DNA of 64,000 nt, taken from Staphylococcus durrellii. GTDB taxonomy: Bacteria; Bacillota; Bacilli; Staphylococcales; Staphylococcaceae. The notes beneath the pieces are model-generated. The model was given only the letters and a program-made list of their open reading frames with translations. It did not search any database and was not told the DNA's origin. Positions 44,361 through 53,784 of this stretch are shown here, one piece after another (position 1 is the first letter of the stretch; each line of letters starts with the position of its first letter). The DNA lies in assembly GCF_015594545.1 (NCBI RefSeq), contig NZ_JADIIO010000001.1, forward strand, positions 558,001 to 622,000. Direction: 5' to 3'. The position numbers and the translations under genes were made by a program.

Positions 44361-45293
44361 ATGCATAATTTACCAAATGCTGAGCTTTGGACAGGTAGAA
44401 TTGACAGTGAAACGGATAGTAATCAGTTTCGACATTTTCAAACAATTCAATTCGGCAATTTTAATGATAAGGCAGCTAAGTCACAACCTGAAGGTGTAGG
44501 TATACTCGGTTATGAAGTGGACAAAGGAGTAGAATTAAATAATGGACGTTTAGGAGCTAAAGATGGACCAAATGCTATAAAAAGTGCATTTGCTAATTTA
44601 CCAGTGTTACGTTCCAGCCCAATATTTGATTACGGAAATATAGTTCATGATCACGAAACATTAGAAGAGACACAAGAAGAATTTGCAAAACTAGTTACTC
44701 AATCAATTAAGCGCCACAAGCAAACATTTTTATTAGGTGGCGGTCATGACATAGCATATGCTCAATATTTAGGAGTTAGAGCGGCATATCCTGATTCATC
44801 TATTGGCGTAATAAATATTGATGCGCATTTTGATACACGCATCGCTGAAGGTTCTACTTCAGGTACAAGTTTCAGGCAAATTTTAGAGCAAGACGATAAT
44901 GCGGCTTATTTAGTTTTAGGCATACAACAAGGCGGTAATACACAAGCATTATTTGATTATGCCGAACAACGAAATATAGACTACGTGTTTTCAGACGAAC
45001 TATTACATCAAGTGTCACCACCAATAAAAGATTTAGTCGAACGATTTGTGCATGATCACGATGTTATAATGTTCACGGTGTGTATGGATGTCGTTGATAG
45101 TGCTTTTGCACCAGGCGTAAGTGCTCCTGCAGTGTTGGGCTTATATCCAAATATCGTTCTAGAATTAGCCAAACGTATTATACCTAGCGATAAAGTTTCA
45201 ACAATAAGCATTGCTGAAACGAATCCGGCTTATGATATTGATGATAGAACCGCAAAATTAACGGCTAACTTTATTCATCATTTTTTACATTGA
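44361..45293 (+). CDS. hutG: Formimidoylglutamase
   Basis: A 310-residue ureohydrolase (arginase fold) for the last step of histidine degradation: N-formimidoyl-glutamate to glutamate and formamide. Binuclear Mn ligands are visible in GGGHDIAYAQ, NIDAHFDTR and CMDVVDSAFAPG. AAAGGGGG precedes the ATG. Its 3' end overlaps the 3' end of the convergent LysR gene by 23 bp, so the two transcripts run into each other. A cre site upstream suggests carbon-catabolite repression. Confidence 0.94.
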   Translation: MHNLPNAELWTGRIDSETDSNQFRHFQTIQFGNFNDKAAKSQPEGVGILGYEVDKGVELNNGRLGAKDGPNAIKSAFANLPVLRSSPIFDYGNIVHDHETLEETQEEFAKLVTQSIKRHKQTFLLGGGHDIAYAQYLGVRAAYPDSSIGVINIDAHFDTRIAEGSTSGTSFRQILEQDDNAAYLVLGIQQGGNTQALFDYAEQRNIDYVFSDELLHQVSPPIKDLVERFVHDHDVIMFTVCMDVVDSAFAPGVSAPAVLGLYPNIVLELAKRIIPSDKVSTISIAETNPAYDIDDRTAKLTANFIHHFLH

Positions 45294-46155
45294 TATCCCA
45301 ATAACTTAAAAATACATCTATTAAGGAAAGTACTCTTGAAGAGTGCTTTCTTTTTTTTAAATAATTGATATATATGGTGCGTCCTAAGTTAGGTTCGAAC
45401 TTAATGGCGTCTAATTGACTAGCATTAAACGATTGATAATAAAATCTAGGTATAATGGCATAACCTAAACCTTTATGTACAAAATTTGTGGCTGCTTTGA
45501 ATCGATCTACCTCTAATACGATATTTGGATGTAAATTCATGCGTTTAAAGTAATCATCAAGATGCAGTCTAACCTGTGAACCTTGTTTAGGTAATATTAA
45601 AGGCAAATCATTAATAGTAATGTGTTGCTCACTAAAAGTATTGTTAGGTACGAGTAGCATATAAGATTCTTCGTATAATGGCGTAGATTGAATCGCTTCG
45701 TGTGTAATTTTTTCGTTTGATAAGGCAATGTGCTCTTCAAAATTTAATAAGTGTGCCAATATATCATTTTGATTATGTATTTCTGAAATTAAATATGTTT
45801 GATCATCATACTGCTTACGATGCATTGCGATAGCTTGTGAGACCCATTGATTTGTTGATTCTAAAATAGAGAGTTTGACTTTGGGAGATTCACTCATTTT
45901 TAAGTCATACATTTTTTCCATAGTTTGATGGTACTCTTGTACTAATTTTATAGCGTAATTATAAAATTGAATACCTCTTTCTGTAATCTTTATATCTTTG
46001 GTTGTTCGTGTAAACAAATCATAGCCTAAGTCACTTTCAATTTTTTTAATAGTTGCCGTTAAGGAAGGTTGACTAATATGTAAAAACTTAGCCGCTTGAG
46101 TAAAGTTGTTATACTTAACTACGGCGATAAAGTATTCTAATTGAATGATTTTCAT
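45271..46155 (-). CDS. LysR family regulator, probable hut regulator
   Basis: A 294-residue LysR-type protein. The N-terminal HTH runs from MKIIQLEYFIAVVKY through FTQAAKFLHISQPSLTATIKKIE (about 18-40), and the C-terminal periplasmic-binding-like domain follows. It lies between hutG and hutUI and is divergent from hutU across 202 bp full of palindromes, so control of the hut genes in response to histidine or urocanate is a reasonable inference. Bacillus uses the unrelated HutP instead. The same gene order occurs in S. aureus as I recall it. Confidence 0.88.
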   Translation of the reverse strand: MKIIQLEYFIAVVKYNNFTQAAKFLHISQPSLTATIKKIESDLGYDLFTRTTKDIKITERGIQFYNYAIKLVQEYHQTMEKMYDLKMSESPKVKLSILESTNQWVSQAIAMHRKQYDDQTYLISEIHNQNDILAHLLNFEEHIALSNEKITHEAIQSTPLYEESYMLLVPNNTFSEQHITINDLPLILPKQGSQVRLHLDDYFKRMNLHPNIVLEVDRFKAATNFVHKGLGYAIIPRFYYQSFNASQLDAIKFEPNLGRTIYINYLKKRKHSSRVLSLIDVFLSYWDINVKNDE

Positions 46156-46170
46156 TAATAAGCCCCATTT

Positions 46171-46199
46171 ATTATTTATAGCTTGAAGCTATAAATAAT
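46171..46199. promoter_or_regulatory. Perfect 14-bp-arm palindrome, LysR-box candidate
   Basis: ATTATTTATAGCTT-G-AAGCTATAAATAAT. It contains T-N11-A spacing and sits directly upstream of the LysR gene start, suited to autoregulation. A partial echo TTATAAATAA occurs near 46221. Confidence 0.7.
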
Positions 46200-46241
46200 T
46201 AGTTTATTTATATTGGTAAGTTATAAATAAGCATAATATAA

Positions 46242-46309
46242 TTACACTATAACGTAAACAAATACCAAATTAGTTTAGTAAATTTGGAATAAATCTAGTT
46301 ATAGTGTAA
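46242..46309. promoter_or_regulatory. Nested inverted repeats upstream of hutU
   Basis: The outer arms TTACACTATAAC (46242-46253) / GTTATAGTGTAA (46298-46309) enclose inner arms CCAAATT (46265-46271) / AATTTGG (46281-46287). The structure lies about 50-115 bp before hutU and is a likely regulator-binding or looping region. Confidence 0.65.
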
Positions 46310-46357
46310 ACACTGTATAGATAATAGCAATTAATCAAAGGGATGGAGTGATTGTTA

Positions 46358-48019
46358 ATGAGAAAAATACAAGCAAAAAAAGGATTAGAATTAGAGTGTA
46401 AGGGCTGGGAACAAGAAGCAGTACTAAGAATGCTCTATAACAATTTAGATCCAGAAGTAGCTGAACGACCTGAAGATTTAGTAGTATATGGAGGTATTGG
46501 TAAAGCTGCTAGAAATTGGGAAGCATTTGAAGCCATAGAAAATACGTTACGTGATTTAGAAGCGGATGAAACTATGTTAGTTCAATCTGGTAAACCAGTT
46601 GCAGTGTTTAAAACACATGAAGAGGCACCTAGAGTTTTATTATCTAATTCTGTCTTAGTCCCAGAGTGGGCAAATTGGGATCATTTCCATGAATTAGATA
46701 AAAAAGGGCTTATGATGTATGGTCAGATGACGGCAGGTAGTTGGATTTATATTGGTTCTCAAGGTATTGTGCAGGGTACGTACGAAACTTTTGGAGAATT
46801 AGCGAATCAACATTATGAAGGTAGCCTAGCTGGGACTGTGACATTAACTGCAGGGTTAGGTGGTATGGGAGGCGCGCAACCGCTTGCTGTAACGATGAAC
46901 GAAGGTGTCGTAATCGGGGTTGATGTTGATGAATCAAGAATTGATAAACGTATCGCAACGAAATATTGTGATGTTAAGACGGATGATTTAGATGAAGCAT
47001 TGAAATTAGCTGATGAAGCTAGAAGTGAAGGTCGTCCGTTATCTATTGGAGTTATAGGTAATGCCGTAGATGTTCATCAACAAATTTTAGACAAAAAATT
47101 TAAAATCGATATTATTACAGACCAAACAAGTGCACATGACCCATTAAATGGTTACGTACCGCAAGGATATACGGTTGAAGAAGCGAAAACATATCGTGAA
47201 AATGATCCTAAAGCATATGTAAAAGAGTCTGAATCCTCAATGGCTAAGCACGTATCATTAATGTTAGAATTTCAAAAACAGGGTGCGGTTGCATTCGACT
47301 ATGGCAATAATATTCGTCAAGTTGCATATAATAACGGGGTGACTAATGCGTTTGATTTCCCAGGTTTTGTACCAGCTTATATTAGACCACTATTTTGTGA
47401 AGGTAAAGGCCCATTTAGATTTGCAGCATTAAGTGGTGATCCTAAAGACATTGAACGTGCAGATGAAGAAATGAGAAAGCTATTCCCAGATAATGAAAAA
47501 CTCAATCGATGGTTAGATTTAGCTTCAGAGAAAATTGCATACCAAGGTTTACCTTCTCGTATCGCTTGGTTAGGGTATGGAGAAAGAGCAGAAATGGGAT
47601 TAGCGTTAAATAAATTAGTACGTGACGGTGAAATTTCAGCGCCAATCGTTATTGGACGTGACCACTTAGACTCGGGTTCTGTAGCTAGTCCTAATAGAGA
47701 GACAGAAGGTATGAAAGATGGTTCGGATGCAGTTGGAGACTGGGCTGTACTTAATGCGTTAATTAATACAGCAGCTGGTGGATCGTGGATTTCATTCCAC
47801 CATGGTGGAGGTGTAGGCATGGGCTACTCTTTACACGCTGGTATGGTTGTCGTTGCTGACGGTTCAGAACGCGCAGATAGACGTTTAGGAAGAGTGTTAA
47901 CTACAGATCCAGGTATGGGTGTTGCACGACATGTAGATGCTGGTTATGACTCTGCGGTTAAAGTTGCTAAAGAAAAAGGTGTCAAAATTCCAATGATAGA
48001 TAGAAAAGGTGATCAATAA
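46358..48019 (+). CDS. hutU: Urocanate hydratase
   Basis: A 553-residue NAD+-dependent enzyme converting urocanate to imidazolone-propionate. Seen: the NAD-binding [14 protein letters not shown], the [17 protein letters not shown] segment and the C-terminal [16 protein letters not shown], all signature urocanase stretches. The length equals the S. aureus protein. The start is ATG 46358 with GGAGTG 9 nt upstream; a TTG two codons earlier is less suitable. The stop overlaps the hutI start (TAATG). No hutH is in the window; histidine ammonia-lyase must be elsewhere. Confidence 0.96.
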   Translation: MRKIQAKKGLELECKGWEQEAVLRMLYNNLDPEVAERPEDLVVYGGIGKAARNWEAFEAIENTLRDLEADETMLVQSGKPVAVFKTHEEAPRVLLSNSVLVPEWANWDHFHELDKKGLMMYGQMTAGSWIYIGSQGIVQGTYETFGELANQHYEGSLAGTVTLTAGLGGMGGAQPLAVTMNEGVVIGVDVDESRIDKRIATKYCDVKTDDLDEALKLADEARSEGRPLSIGVIGNAVDVHQQILDKKFKIDIITDQTSAHDPLNGYVPQGYTVEEAKTYRENDPKAYVKESESSMAKHVSLMLEFQKQGAVAFDYGNNIRQVAYNNGVTNAFDFPGFVPAYIRPLFCEGKGPFRFAALSGDPKDIERADEEMRKLFPDNEKLNRWLDLASEKIAYQGLPSRIAWLGYGERAEMGLALNKLVRDGEISAPIVIGRDHLDSGSVASPNRETEGMKDGSDAVGDWAVLNALINTAAGGSWISFHHGGGVGMGYSLHAGMVVVADGSERADRRLGRVLTTDPGMGVARHVDAGYDSAVKVAKEKGVKIPMIDRKGDQ

Positions 48020-49266
48020 TGAATGATTTAATAATACAAAATATTAAACAACTAATCTTACCTAAATCTACCGATCGCCCTTTAAAAGGCAAAGAATTAG
48101 ATGAATTGACGACGATTGACAATGGAACTGTTGTAGTTAATGACGGTAAGATAGTTTACTCAGGTGCATATACTGATGAATATGAAGCGAAAGAAACAAT
48201 TGACGGTAGTGATAGAGTTGTTTCGCCAGCATTAGTTGAAGCGCATACGCATTTAGTTCATGGTGGTTCAAGAGAGCATGAAATGTCTTTAAAAAGACAA
48301 GGTGTATCTTATCTTGAAATATTAGAGCAAGGTGGGGGAATACTTTCAACTGTTGAAGCTACGCGTAATACTGCAGAAGAAGATTTATTGAAAAAAGCCG
48401 AGAAACAATTGCTAACTATGATGCAACATGGTGTGCTTACAGTTGAAGCTAAAAGTGGTTACGGTTTAAATAAAGAAAACGAATTAAAACAATTACGTGT
48501 GTCTAATCAATTAGCAGAAAAATATAATATAGAAATGAAACATACATTTTTAGGGCCTCATGCCATTCCTAAAAATGCTGTATCTAACCAAGCATTTTTA
48601 GATGAAATGATTGAGATGTTACCGGAAGCAAAACAATATGCGGACTTTGCTGATATTTTTTGTGAAACAGGCGTCTTCACAATTGAAGAGTCTCAAAAAT
48701 ATATGGAAGCTGCTAAAGAAGCAGGTTTTAGAGTGAAAATACATGCTGACGAGATTGATCCGTTGGGTGGTTTAGAATTAGCAATCGATGAAGATGCAAT
48801 CAGTGCCGATCATTTGGTCGCATCAAGCGATGAAGGTAAGCGAAAATTATATGATAGTGATACAGTTGCTGTTATTTTACCAGGTACGACATTCTATCTA
48901 GGTAAAGATAAATATGCGGACGCAAGAGGAATGATAGATAATAATGGTGCCATTGCGATTGCTACTGACTTTAACCCTGGTAGTTGTGTAACGAATAACT
49001 TACAACTTGTCATGGCTATTGCATCACTTAAACTAAAATTATCTTCGAATGAAATATGGAATGCAGTGACTGTGAATGCCGCAAAAGCTATTGATAGTAA
49101 TGCAGGCACAATTAATAAAGGTGACAAGGCAAATATCGTCATTTGGGATGCACCGAACTACGAATATATTTTATATCATTTTGGTATCAATCATGCTGAT
49201 AAGGTCATTAAAGATGGCGAAGTTATCTTTGATAATGCAGTTGCATTTTCAGCAAGCAATTCATAG
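48019..49266 (+). CDS. hutI: Imidazolonepropionase
   Basis: A 415-residue amidohydrolase opening the imidazolone ring to N-formimidoyl-glutamate. Metal and catalytic motifs: [31 protein letters not shown] and ATDFNPGS. It is translationally coupled to hutU by a 1-nt overlap and ends in a terminator. Together hutU, hutI and hutG cover all steps after urocanate. Confidence 0.96.
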   Translation: MNDLIIQNIKQLILPKSTDRPLKGKELDELTTIDNGTVVVNDGKIVYSGAYTDEYEAKETIDGSDRVVSPALVEAHTHLVHGGSREHEMSLKRQGVSYLEILEQGGGILSTVEATRNTAEEDLLKKAEKQLLTMMQHGVLTVEAKSGYGLNKENELKQLRVSNQLAEKYNIEMKHTFLGPHAIPKNAVSNQAFLDEMIEMLPEAKQYADFADIFCETGVFTIEESQKYMEAAKEAGFRVKIHADEIDPLGGLELAIDEDAISADHLVASSDEGKRKLYDSDTVAVILPGTTFYLGKDKYADARGMIDNNGAIAIATDFNPGSCVTNNLQLVMAIASLKLKLSSNEIWNAVTVNAAKAIDSNAGTINKGDKANIVIWDAPNYEYILYHFGINHADKVIKDGEVIFDNAVAFSASNS

Positions 49267-49279
49267 ATTAAATAATGAA

Positions 49280-49311
49280 ATTAGGCCTATATACGGGCCT
49301 ATTTTTATTGT
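49280..49311 (+). terminator. hutUI terminator
   Basis: TAGGCC (49282-49287) / GGCCTA (49296-49301) followed by TTTTTATT. Short but GC-rich. Confidence 0.75.
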
Positions 49312-49390
49312 GCAAATTGAGTTGTCTTAAAAATTCAGAAAATTATGATACGATATAGCTAAACGGGCGTTCTTAAGGGAGTGATGGTTA

Positions 49391-50566
49391 ATGATGAGTC
49401 ATAAATATTTGAGACAATGGCAAGCAAAATATTATAGTAATGACATTATTATAGGCATCTTATTAGCATTAGCACTTCTACCTGGTGCTATCGCTTTTTC
49501 TTTTATCGCGGGAGTTAGCCCTGCGATAGGATTATTAAGTACTAGTATTATCATGCTCGTCATCAGTATAACTGGTAATCGTAGATTTATGGTAACAGCG
49601 CCAAGTAGTGGAGTATCATTAGTGGCAGCCCCGATAGTCGCTCATCATGGTTTAAATTATTTATTATTAGCCACTTTTACAATGGGTATAATTCAAATCA
49701 TCTTTGGCTTATGCCACATCAATAAATTGTTAGACTTAATACCTAACACGGTAGTTATTGGTTTTATGAACGCGTTAGGGATATTATTATTTACTTCTCA
49801 ATTATCCAATGTTTTTTTTATTTCAACAATGACTTATGTATTTGTAGGAATGTCATTTTTAATTATTTGGCTCATGCCTAAATTCACTAGAATAGTACCT
49901 TCACCCTTAATTGCGATTATCGTGTTAACCTTATGTGCTTGGTATTTTCATCCCGATATTAAATATGTAGAAGACCTCTCTAAAGTTCATATCTTATTAC
50001 CCAAGTTATTTTTACCTTTACATGCATTAAATATACATAGCATTGGTACTATTCTATTTTATGGTCTAATGATGGCAATTGTTGCTACTGTGCAGACTAC
50101 TTTAACGGCACGCTTAATTGATGAACTGAGTCAAACTAATAGCAATAAAAATAAAGAATCTATTGGACAAGGTATTGCCACTTTAATTACAAGTTTATTT
50201 GGTGGTATCGGAGGCAGTGCGTTAGTAGGACAGTCTCGCTTTATTGTATCGATGGGCGTAACTTCTAGAATAACGACACTTGTTACAGGTGTTTTTTTAT
50301 TTGTAAGTTTATTCGCTTTCAGTAATATAATTGGAAAAATCCCAATGTCAGTGTTAGCTACAGTATTGATAACTATTTCATTAACTACTTTTGACAGGCG
50401 TACTAAGTCATATATTCAATCAGCACCAATTAAAAATGGTACCGTAATAATAGTGACGATGGCTATTATATTAGCAAGTAATAATCTTGCTTACGGTGTT
50501 TTATTTGGTACTGCTTTTTACTATACTATAAATTATATATTCGAAACTAAAAGGAGTGACACGTAA
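49391..50566 (+). CDS. SulP family anion transporter lacking a STAS domain
   Basis: A 391-residue permease with about 12 spans. The SulP features LALLPGAIAFSFIAGVSPAIGLLS near the start and VTAPSSGVSLVAAP, GGIGGSALVGQSRFIV in the core are clear. The protein ends right after the last helix, so the C-terminal STAS domain (about 100 residues in most SulP proteins) is absent. The substrate could be sulfate, bicarbonate or a dicarboxylate. AAGGGAG precedes the start. Its stop overlaps the amidohydrolase start, so a functional pairing with a deacylase is implied. Confidence 0.85.
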   Translation: MMSHKYLRQWQAKYYSNDIIIGILLALALLPGAIAFSFIAGVSPAIGLLSTSIIMLVISITGNRRFMVTAPSSGVSLVAAPIVAHHGLNYLLLATFTMGIIQIIFGLCHINKLLDLIPNTVVIGFMNALGILLFTSQLSNVFFISTMTYVFVGMSFLIIWLMPKFTRIVPSPLIAIIVLTLCAWYFHPDIKYVEDLSKVHILLPKLFLPLHALNIHSIGTILFYGLMMAIVATVQTTLTARLIDELSQTNSNKNKESIGQGIATLITSLFGGIGGSALVGQSRFIVSMGVTSRITTLVTGVFLFVSLFAFSNIIGKIPMSVLATVLITISLTTFDRRTKSYIQSAPIKNGTVIIVTMAIILASNNLAYGVLFGTAFYYTINYIFETKRSDT

Positions 50567-51690
50567 TGCCTGATTTTAAAGATTACGTACAATGGAGACG
50601 ACATTTTCATCAATATCCTGAAGTGTCTAAAAATGAACATGAAACTACTAAAAAGTTAAAAGAAATTTTAACATCGTACGATATTAAAGTGCTGGATTTA
50701 CCACTTGAGACTGGTTTGATAGCTGAAGTGGGCCAAGGTGAAGCGTTTGTAGCTGTGAGATCTGATATTGACGCATTACCAATCACAGAACAAGTTGACC
50801 ATGCTTTTAAATCAACAAATAATGGCGCAATGCATGCTTGTGGTCATGATATACACATGGCTAGTGTTTTAGCTGTAGCAACAAAGCTTAAGGAAAGAGA
50901 AGCTAATCTAAAAGGTAGAGTAAGGTTACTATTTCAACCTGCTGAAGAAGTTGGGTTTGGTGCATTGAAGTTTGTAGAAACAGGTGCATTAGAAGGCGTT
51001 AAAGCGGTTCTTGGTTATCATAATTTTCCAACTCTAAATATAGGAGAATTTATGGTTAAATCTGGACCGATAACATCATCCGTTGATCGTTTCGAGTTCA
51101 AGATTAAAGGCAAAGGTGCACATGCTGCAAAACCTGAACAAGGTAAGGATCCAGTCATTGTTTTAGGACAACTTATTAACAGTATTCAATCGATAGTGAG
51201 TCGTAATTTGGCAGCGTTTGACAATGCCGTAGTAACTATAGGTGAAATTTCTTCAGGTAATACGTGGAATGTAATTGCAGACGAAGCTTATGTACAAGGT
51301 ACTGTACGTTCATTTGATCAAACAGTCCGTCAAAAAATTGAAGATAGAATGAAGCAAATAGGTGACGGTTTAGCACAAGCGTTTGATTTAGAAATTGAAA
51401 CATTTTATCATCGCGTTACGGCAGCCGTAAGTAATGATACTAAACTTACTAATGATGCAGTTGAAGTTGCGAAAGAAGTGGGTTACGACGTAACAATAAT
51501 GGATTCACCTTTGACTATAGGTGAAGACTTCTCTGGATACTCAACATATTATCCTAGTGTCTTTGCGTTTATCGGCTCAAATAGTCAATATGATTTACAT
51601 CATCCTAAATTTGATCCCGATGAAAGAATATTAGAAACTGTACCTGATTATTTTATTACTTTTATTAATAAACTATTCGATGAGATATAA
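50566..51690 (+). CDS. M20D family amidohydrolase (N-acyl amino acid / hippurate hydrolase type)
   Basis: A 374-residue metallo-amidohydrolase. Metal-site motifs are AVRSDIDALPI, HACGHDIHMAS and PAEEVGFGALKF. The lid domain begins near KGKGAHAAKP, and the last ligand His is in QYDLHHPKFD. Family members cleave N-acyl amino acids, hippurate or aminobenzoyl-glutamate, and the exact substrate is open. It is coupled to the SulP-type transporter by TAATG overlap, hinting that its substrate or product is an anion moved by that transporter. Confidence 0.88.
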   Translation: MPDFKDYVQWRRHFHQYPEVSKNEHETTKKLKEILTSYDIKVLDLPLETGLIAEVGQGEAFVAVRSDIDALPITEQVDHAFKSTNNGAMHACGHDIHMASVLAVATKLKEREANLKGRVRLLFQPAEEVGFGALKFVETGALEGVKAVLGYHNFPTLNIGEFMVKSGPITSSVDRFEFKIKGKGAHAAKPEQGKDPVIVLGQLINSIQSIVSRNLAAFDNAVVTIGEISSGNTWNVIADEAYVQGTVRSFDQTVRQKIEDRMKQIGDGLAQAFDLEIETFYHRVTAAVSNDTKLTNDAVEVAKEVGYDVTIMDSPLTIGEDFSGYSTYYPSVFAFIGSNSQYDLHHPKFDPDERILETVPDYFITFINKLFDEI

Positions 51691-51767
51691 TTTATCGTTA
51701 ATAATGTGTAACATATAGACCTTCTTGGGTATTTAATATTATAACTTGATTTAAAGGAGTTTTAATT

Positions 51768-52649
51768 ATGCCAAATACAGATCCAAGAAGTAAATATTCT
51801 AACGCAGATTTTCCTAAACAAGAACAACCTATCCCAGGGTTACAGAGCAAATTAAATCCTCAACCCGATTGTGGAGAAACATCATATACGGGTCATGATA
51901 GATTATTAGATTATAAAATATTAGTTACAGGTGGAGATTCGGCTATAGGTCGTGCCGCAGCTATCGCTTATGCGAAAGAAGGGGCAGATGTAGCTATTAA
52001 TTATCTACCTGCCGAAGAAGAAGATGCACAACAAGTTAAGCAAGTAATTGAACAAGCCGGAAGGAAGGCTGTGTTAATTCCAGGTGATTTAAGAAATGAA
52101 CATTTTAATTACGAGTTAATTGAACAAGCACATGATCAATTAGGCGGTTTAGATAATTTAACAATTGTAGCAGGGCATCAACAGTACCATGACAATATTA
52201 AAGGTTTCGATACAGTATCATTTACTGAAACATTTGAAACCAACGTATACCCTATATTTTGGTTAGTTCAAAAAGCAGTAGATTACTTAAATCCTGGCGC
52301 TACGATTACAACAACTTCATCAGTACAGGGGTACAATCCTAGTCCGATTTTACACGACTATGCAGCTTCAAAAGCCGCAATTATATCATTAACAAAAAGT
52401 CTATCTGAGGAATTAGGTGGACGAGGTATTAGGGTTAATTGTGTTGCCCCTGGTCCATTCTGGTCACCGTTACAAATTTCTGGTGGTCAACCTCAAGAAA
52501 AGATACCTCATTTTGGGCAAAAAGAAGTATTAGGTAGAGCGGGACAACCAGTAGAACTAGCCGGCACCTATGTACATTTAGCAGCTGAAGAGTCTAGTTA
52601 TACGACAGGACAAGTTTATGGTGTTACTGGTGGTACGCAATTAGATTAA
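51768..52649 (+). CDS. SDR family oxidoreductase with N-terminal extension
   Basis: A 293-residue short-chain dehydrogenase. The first ~48 residues are a polar Pro/Gln-rich extension typical of the YhdF/YhxC group. Next come the cofactor loop TGGDSAIGRAAA, the catalytic Ser in TTSSVQGYNPS and Y-x3-K in YAASKAA, and the closing YGVTGGTQLD. NADP(H) preference and substrate cannot be fixed; relatives are often stress-induced. AAAGGAG is well placed. It is monocistronic. Confidence 0.88.
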   Translation: MPNTDPRSKYSNADFPKQEQPIPGLQSKLNPQPDCGETSYTGHDRLLDYKILVTGGDSAIGRAAAIAYAKEGADVAINYLPAEEEDAQQVKQVIEQAGRKAVLIPGDLRNEHFNYELIEQAHDQLGGLDNLTIVAGHQQYHDNIKGFDTVSFTETFETNVYPIFWLVQKAVDYLNPGATITTTSSVQGYNPSPILHDYAASKAAIISLTKSLSEELGGRGIRVNCVAPGPFWSPLQISGGQPQEKIPHFGQKEVLGRAGQPVELAGTYVHLAAEESSYTTGQVYGVTGGTQLD

Positions 52650-52777
52650 TAGACTTATAATAAACTGAGTGGCGGTTACGCTTTAACATTAATGTATGTT
52701 TTGAGCAGTCGCTATAGCTTTACTAAACTACTTATACTTAGTAAGGTTAAGGCATGAAATCGCAAAGAACTTTAATG

Positions 52778-52897
52778 ACAGTAGCTGACTGAATTGAAAA
52801 TACACTCGAGTATTTGTTTTTTAAACTCAAGTTAACTTTGTTGGGGCAGGACAATGAAACCTAATTTTTATTAGATTTATGTCTTGCTCCTTTAATA
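52778..52897 (+). repeat. Intergenic repeat with GGGGC-type terminator, copy 2
   Basis: Aligns with 20841-20957. The hairpin GGGGCAGGACA (52843-52853) / TGTCTTGCTCC (52880-52890) is followed by TTTAAT. It terminates the SDR gene and ends only about 15 bp before the ribosome site of the flavin reductase. Confidence 0.7.
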
Positions 52898-52914
52898 TGT
52901 AAAGGAGTATGATC

Positions 52915-53526
52915 ATGAAACAATTTAAACCAGAAAACTTATCAAAAAAGCAAAACTATAAATTATTAAGTGGCAGTGTTATTCCTAGACCTATTGCTTT
53001 TGTTACAACTAAAGATGGAGCGGGAAATGTTAACGGTGCACCGTTTAGTTTTTTTAATGTCGTTAATAGTGCACCCCCAATGATCATGATTTCAACTGCC
53101 AGAAATAATGGTAAACGTAAAGACACATCATTAAATATAGAAGAAACGGAAAATTTTGTTGTTCATATTACTGACGATAGTAATGTTGAAGACATTAATT
53201 TGACAGCGGCACCTTTAGAAAAAGGTCAAAATGAACTGGAACGTACTAAAATGGAGCTTATAAATTCAACTATTGTTGACGCACCAAGTGTTAAACAGGT
53301 GAAAGTACGTATGGAATGTAAATTAGCACAAATTATTCATTTGGGAGACGAACTTGAAGGTTCAGATTTAATCATTGGTGAGGTTGTAATGTTTCATGTA
53401 GATGATCAAGTATATTTTGGCGATAGTAAAATTAATGCCAATCACTTACAACCAGTCGGTAGACTATCTGGTAATGATTACGCTCGTTTAGGTGAAAAAT
53501 TTACCATTCAACGACCAACTGAATAA
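52915..53526 (+). CDS. Flavin reductase family protein
   Basis: A 203-residue FMN-binding split-barrel protein. Seen: the start YKLLSGSVIPRPIAFVTT, NGAPFSFFNVVNSAPPMIMIS and KDTSLNIEETENFVVHI, which match the DIM6/NTAB flavin-reductase group. It probably binds FMN and reduces flavins or acts on an unknown substrate. The start at 52915 gives a normal 7-nt spacing from AAAGGAG. The ATG two codons earlier touches that site. Confidence 0.88.
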   Translation: MKQFKPENLSKKQNYKLLSGSVIPRPIAFVTTKDGAGNVNGAPFSFFNVVNSAPPMIMISTARNNGKRKDTSLNIEETENFVVHITDDSNVEDINLTAAPLEKGQNELERTKMELINSTIVDAPSVKQVKVRMECKLAQIIHLGDELEGSDLIIGEVVMFHVDDQVYFGDSKINANHLQPVGRLSGNDYARLGEKFTIQRPTE

Positions 53527-53728
53527 AAATCATGACACCTTTAAATAACAGGTAATTAGAGACGATTTGACTTGTGCTTATAAATATTGTAACGTATATA
53601 CGAATTTATTTAACTTATTTATAGAAATGGTATAACGATAGTTTCAATACTTAGCAATATGTATTTAAGTATGCCAATTTCAGTTGTGAATAGTGTTGCT
53701 ATTACGGATGAGTAGAATTAACTATACA

Positions 53729-53767
53729 CTCTTTTCTTCAACATCAAGAAAAGAGTTTTTTATTTTT
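53729..53767 (+). terminator. Terminator-type hairpin in the leader of the second NhaC antiporter gene
   Basis: CTCTTTTCTT (53729-53738) / AAGAAAAGAG (53746-53755), then TTTTTTATTTTT. It ends immediately before the AGGAGAG ribosome site of the next gene, so it is placed as a possible attenuator as well as a stop for upstream transcription. Confidence 0.75.
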
Positions 53768-53784
53768 AGGAGAGTAGATTGAAT

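Noticed and set aside
53527..53784. T-box, lysine or other known riboswitch ahead of the second antiporter
   Set aside because: I looked for the T-box GGTGGNACC core and for L-box conserved blocks and saw neither. Only the final hairpin is clear.
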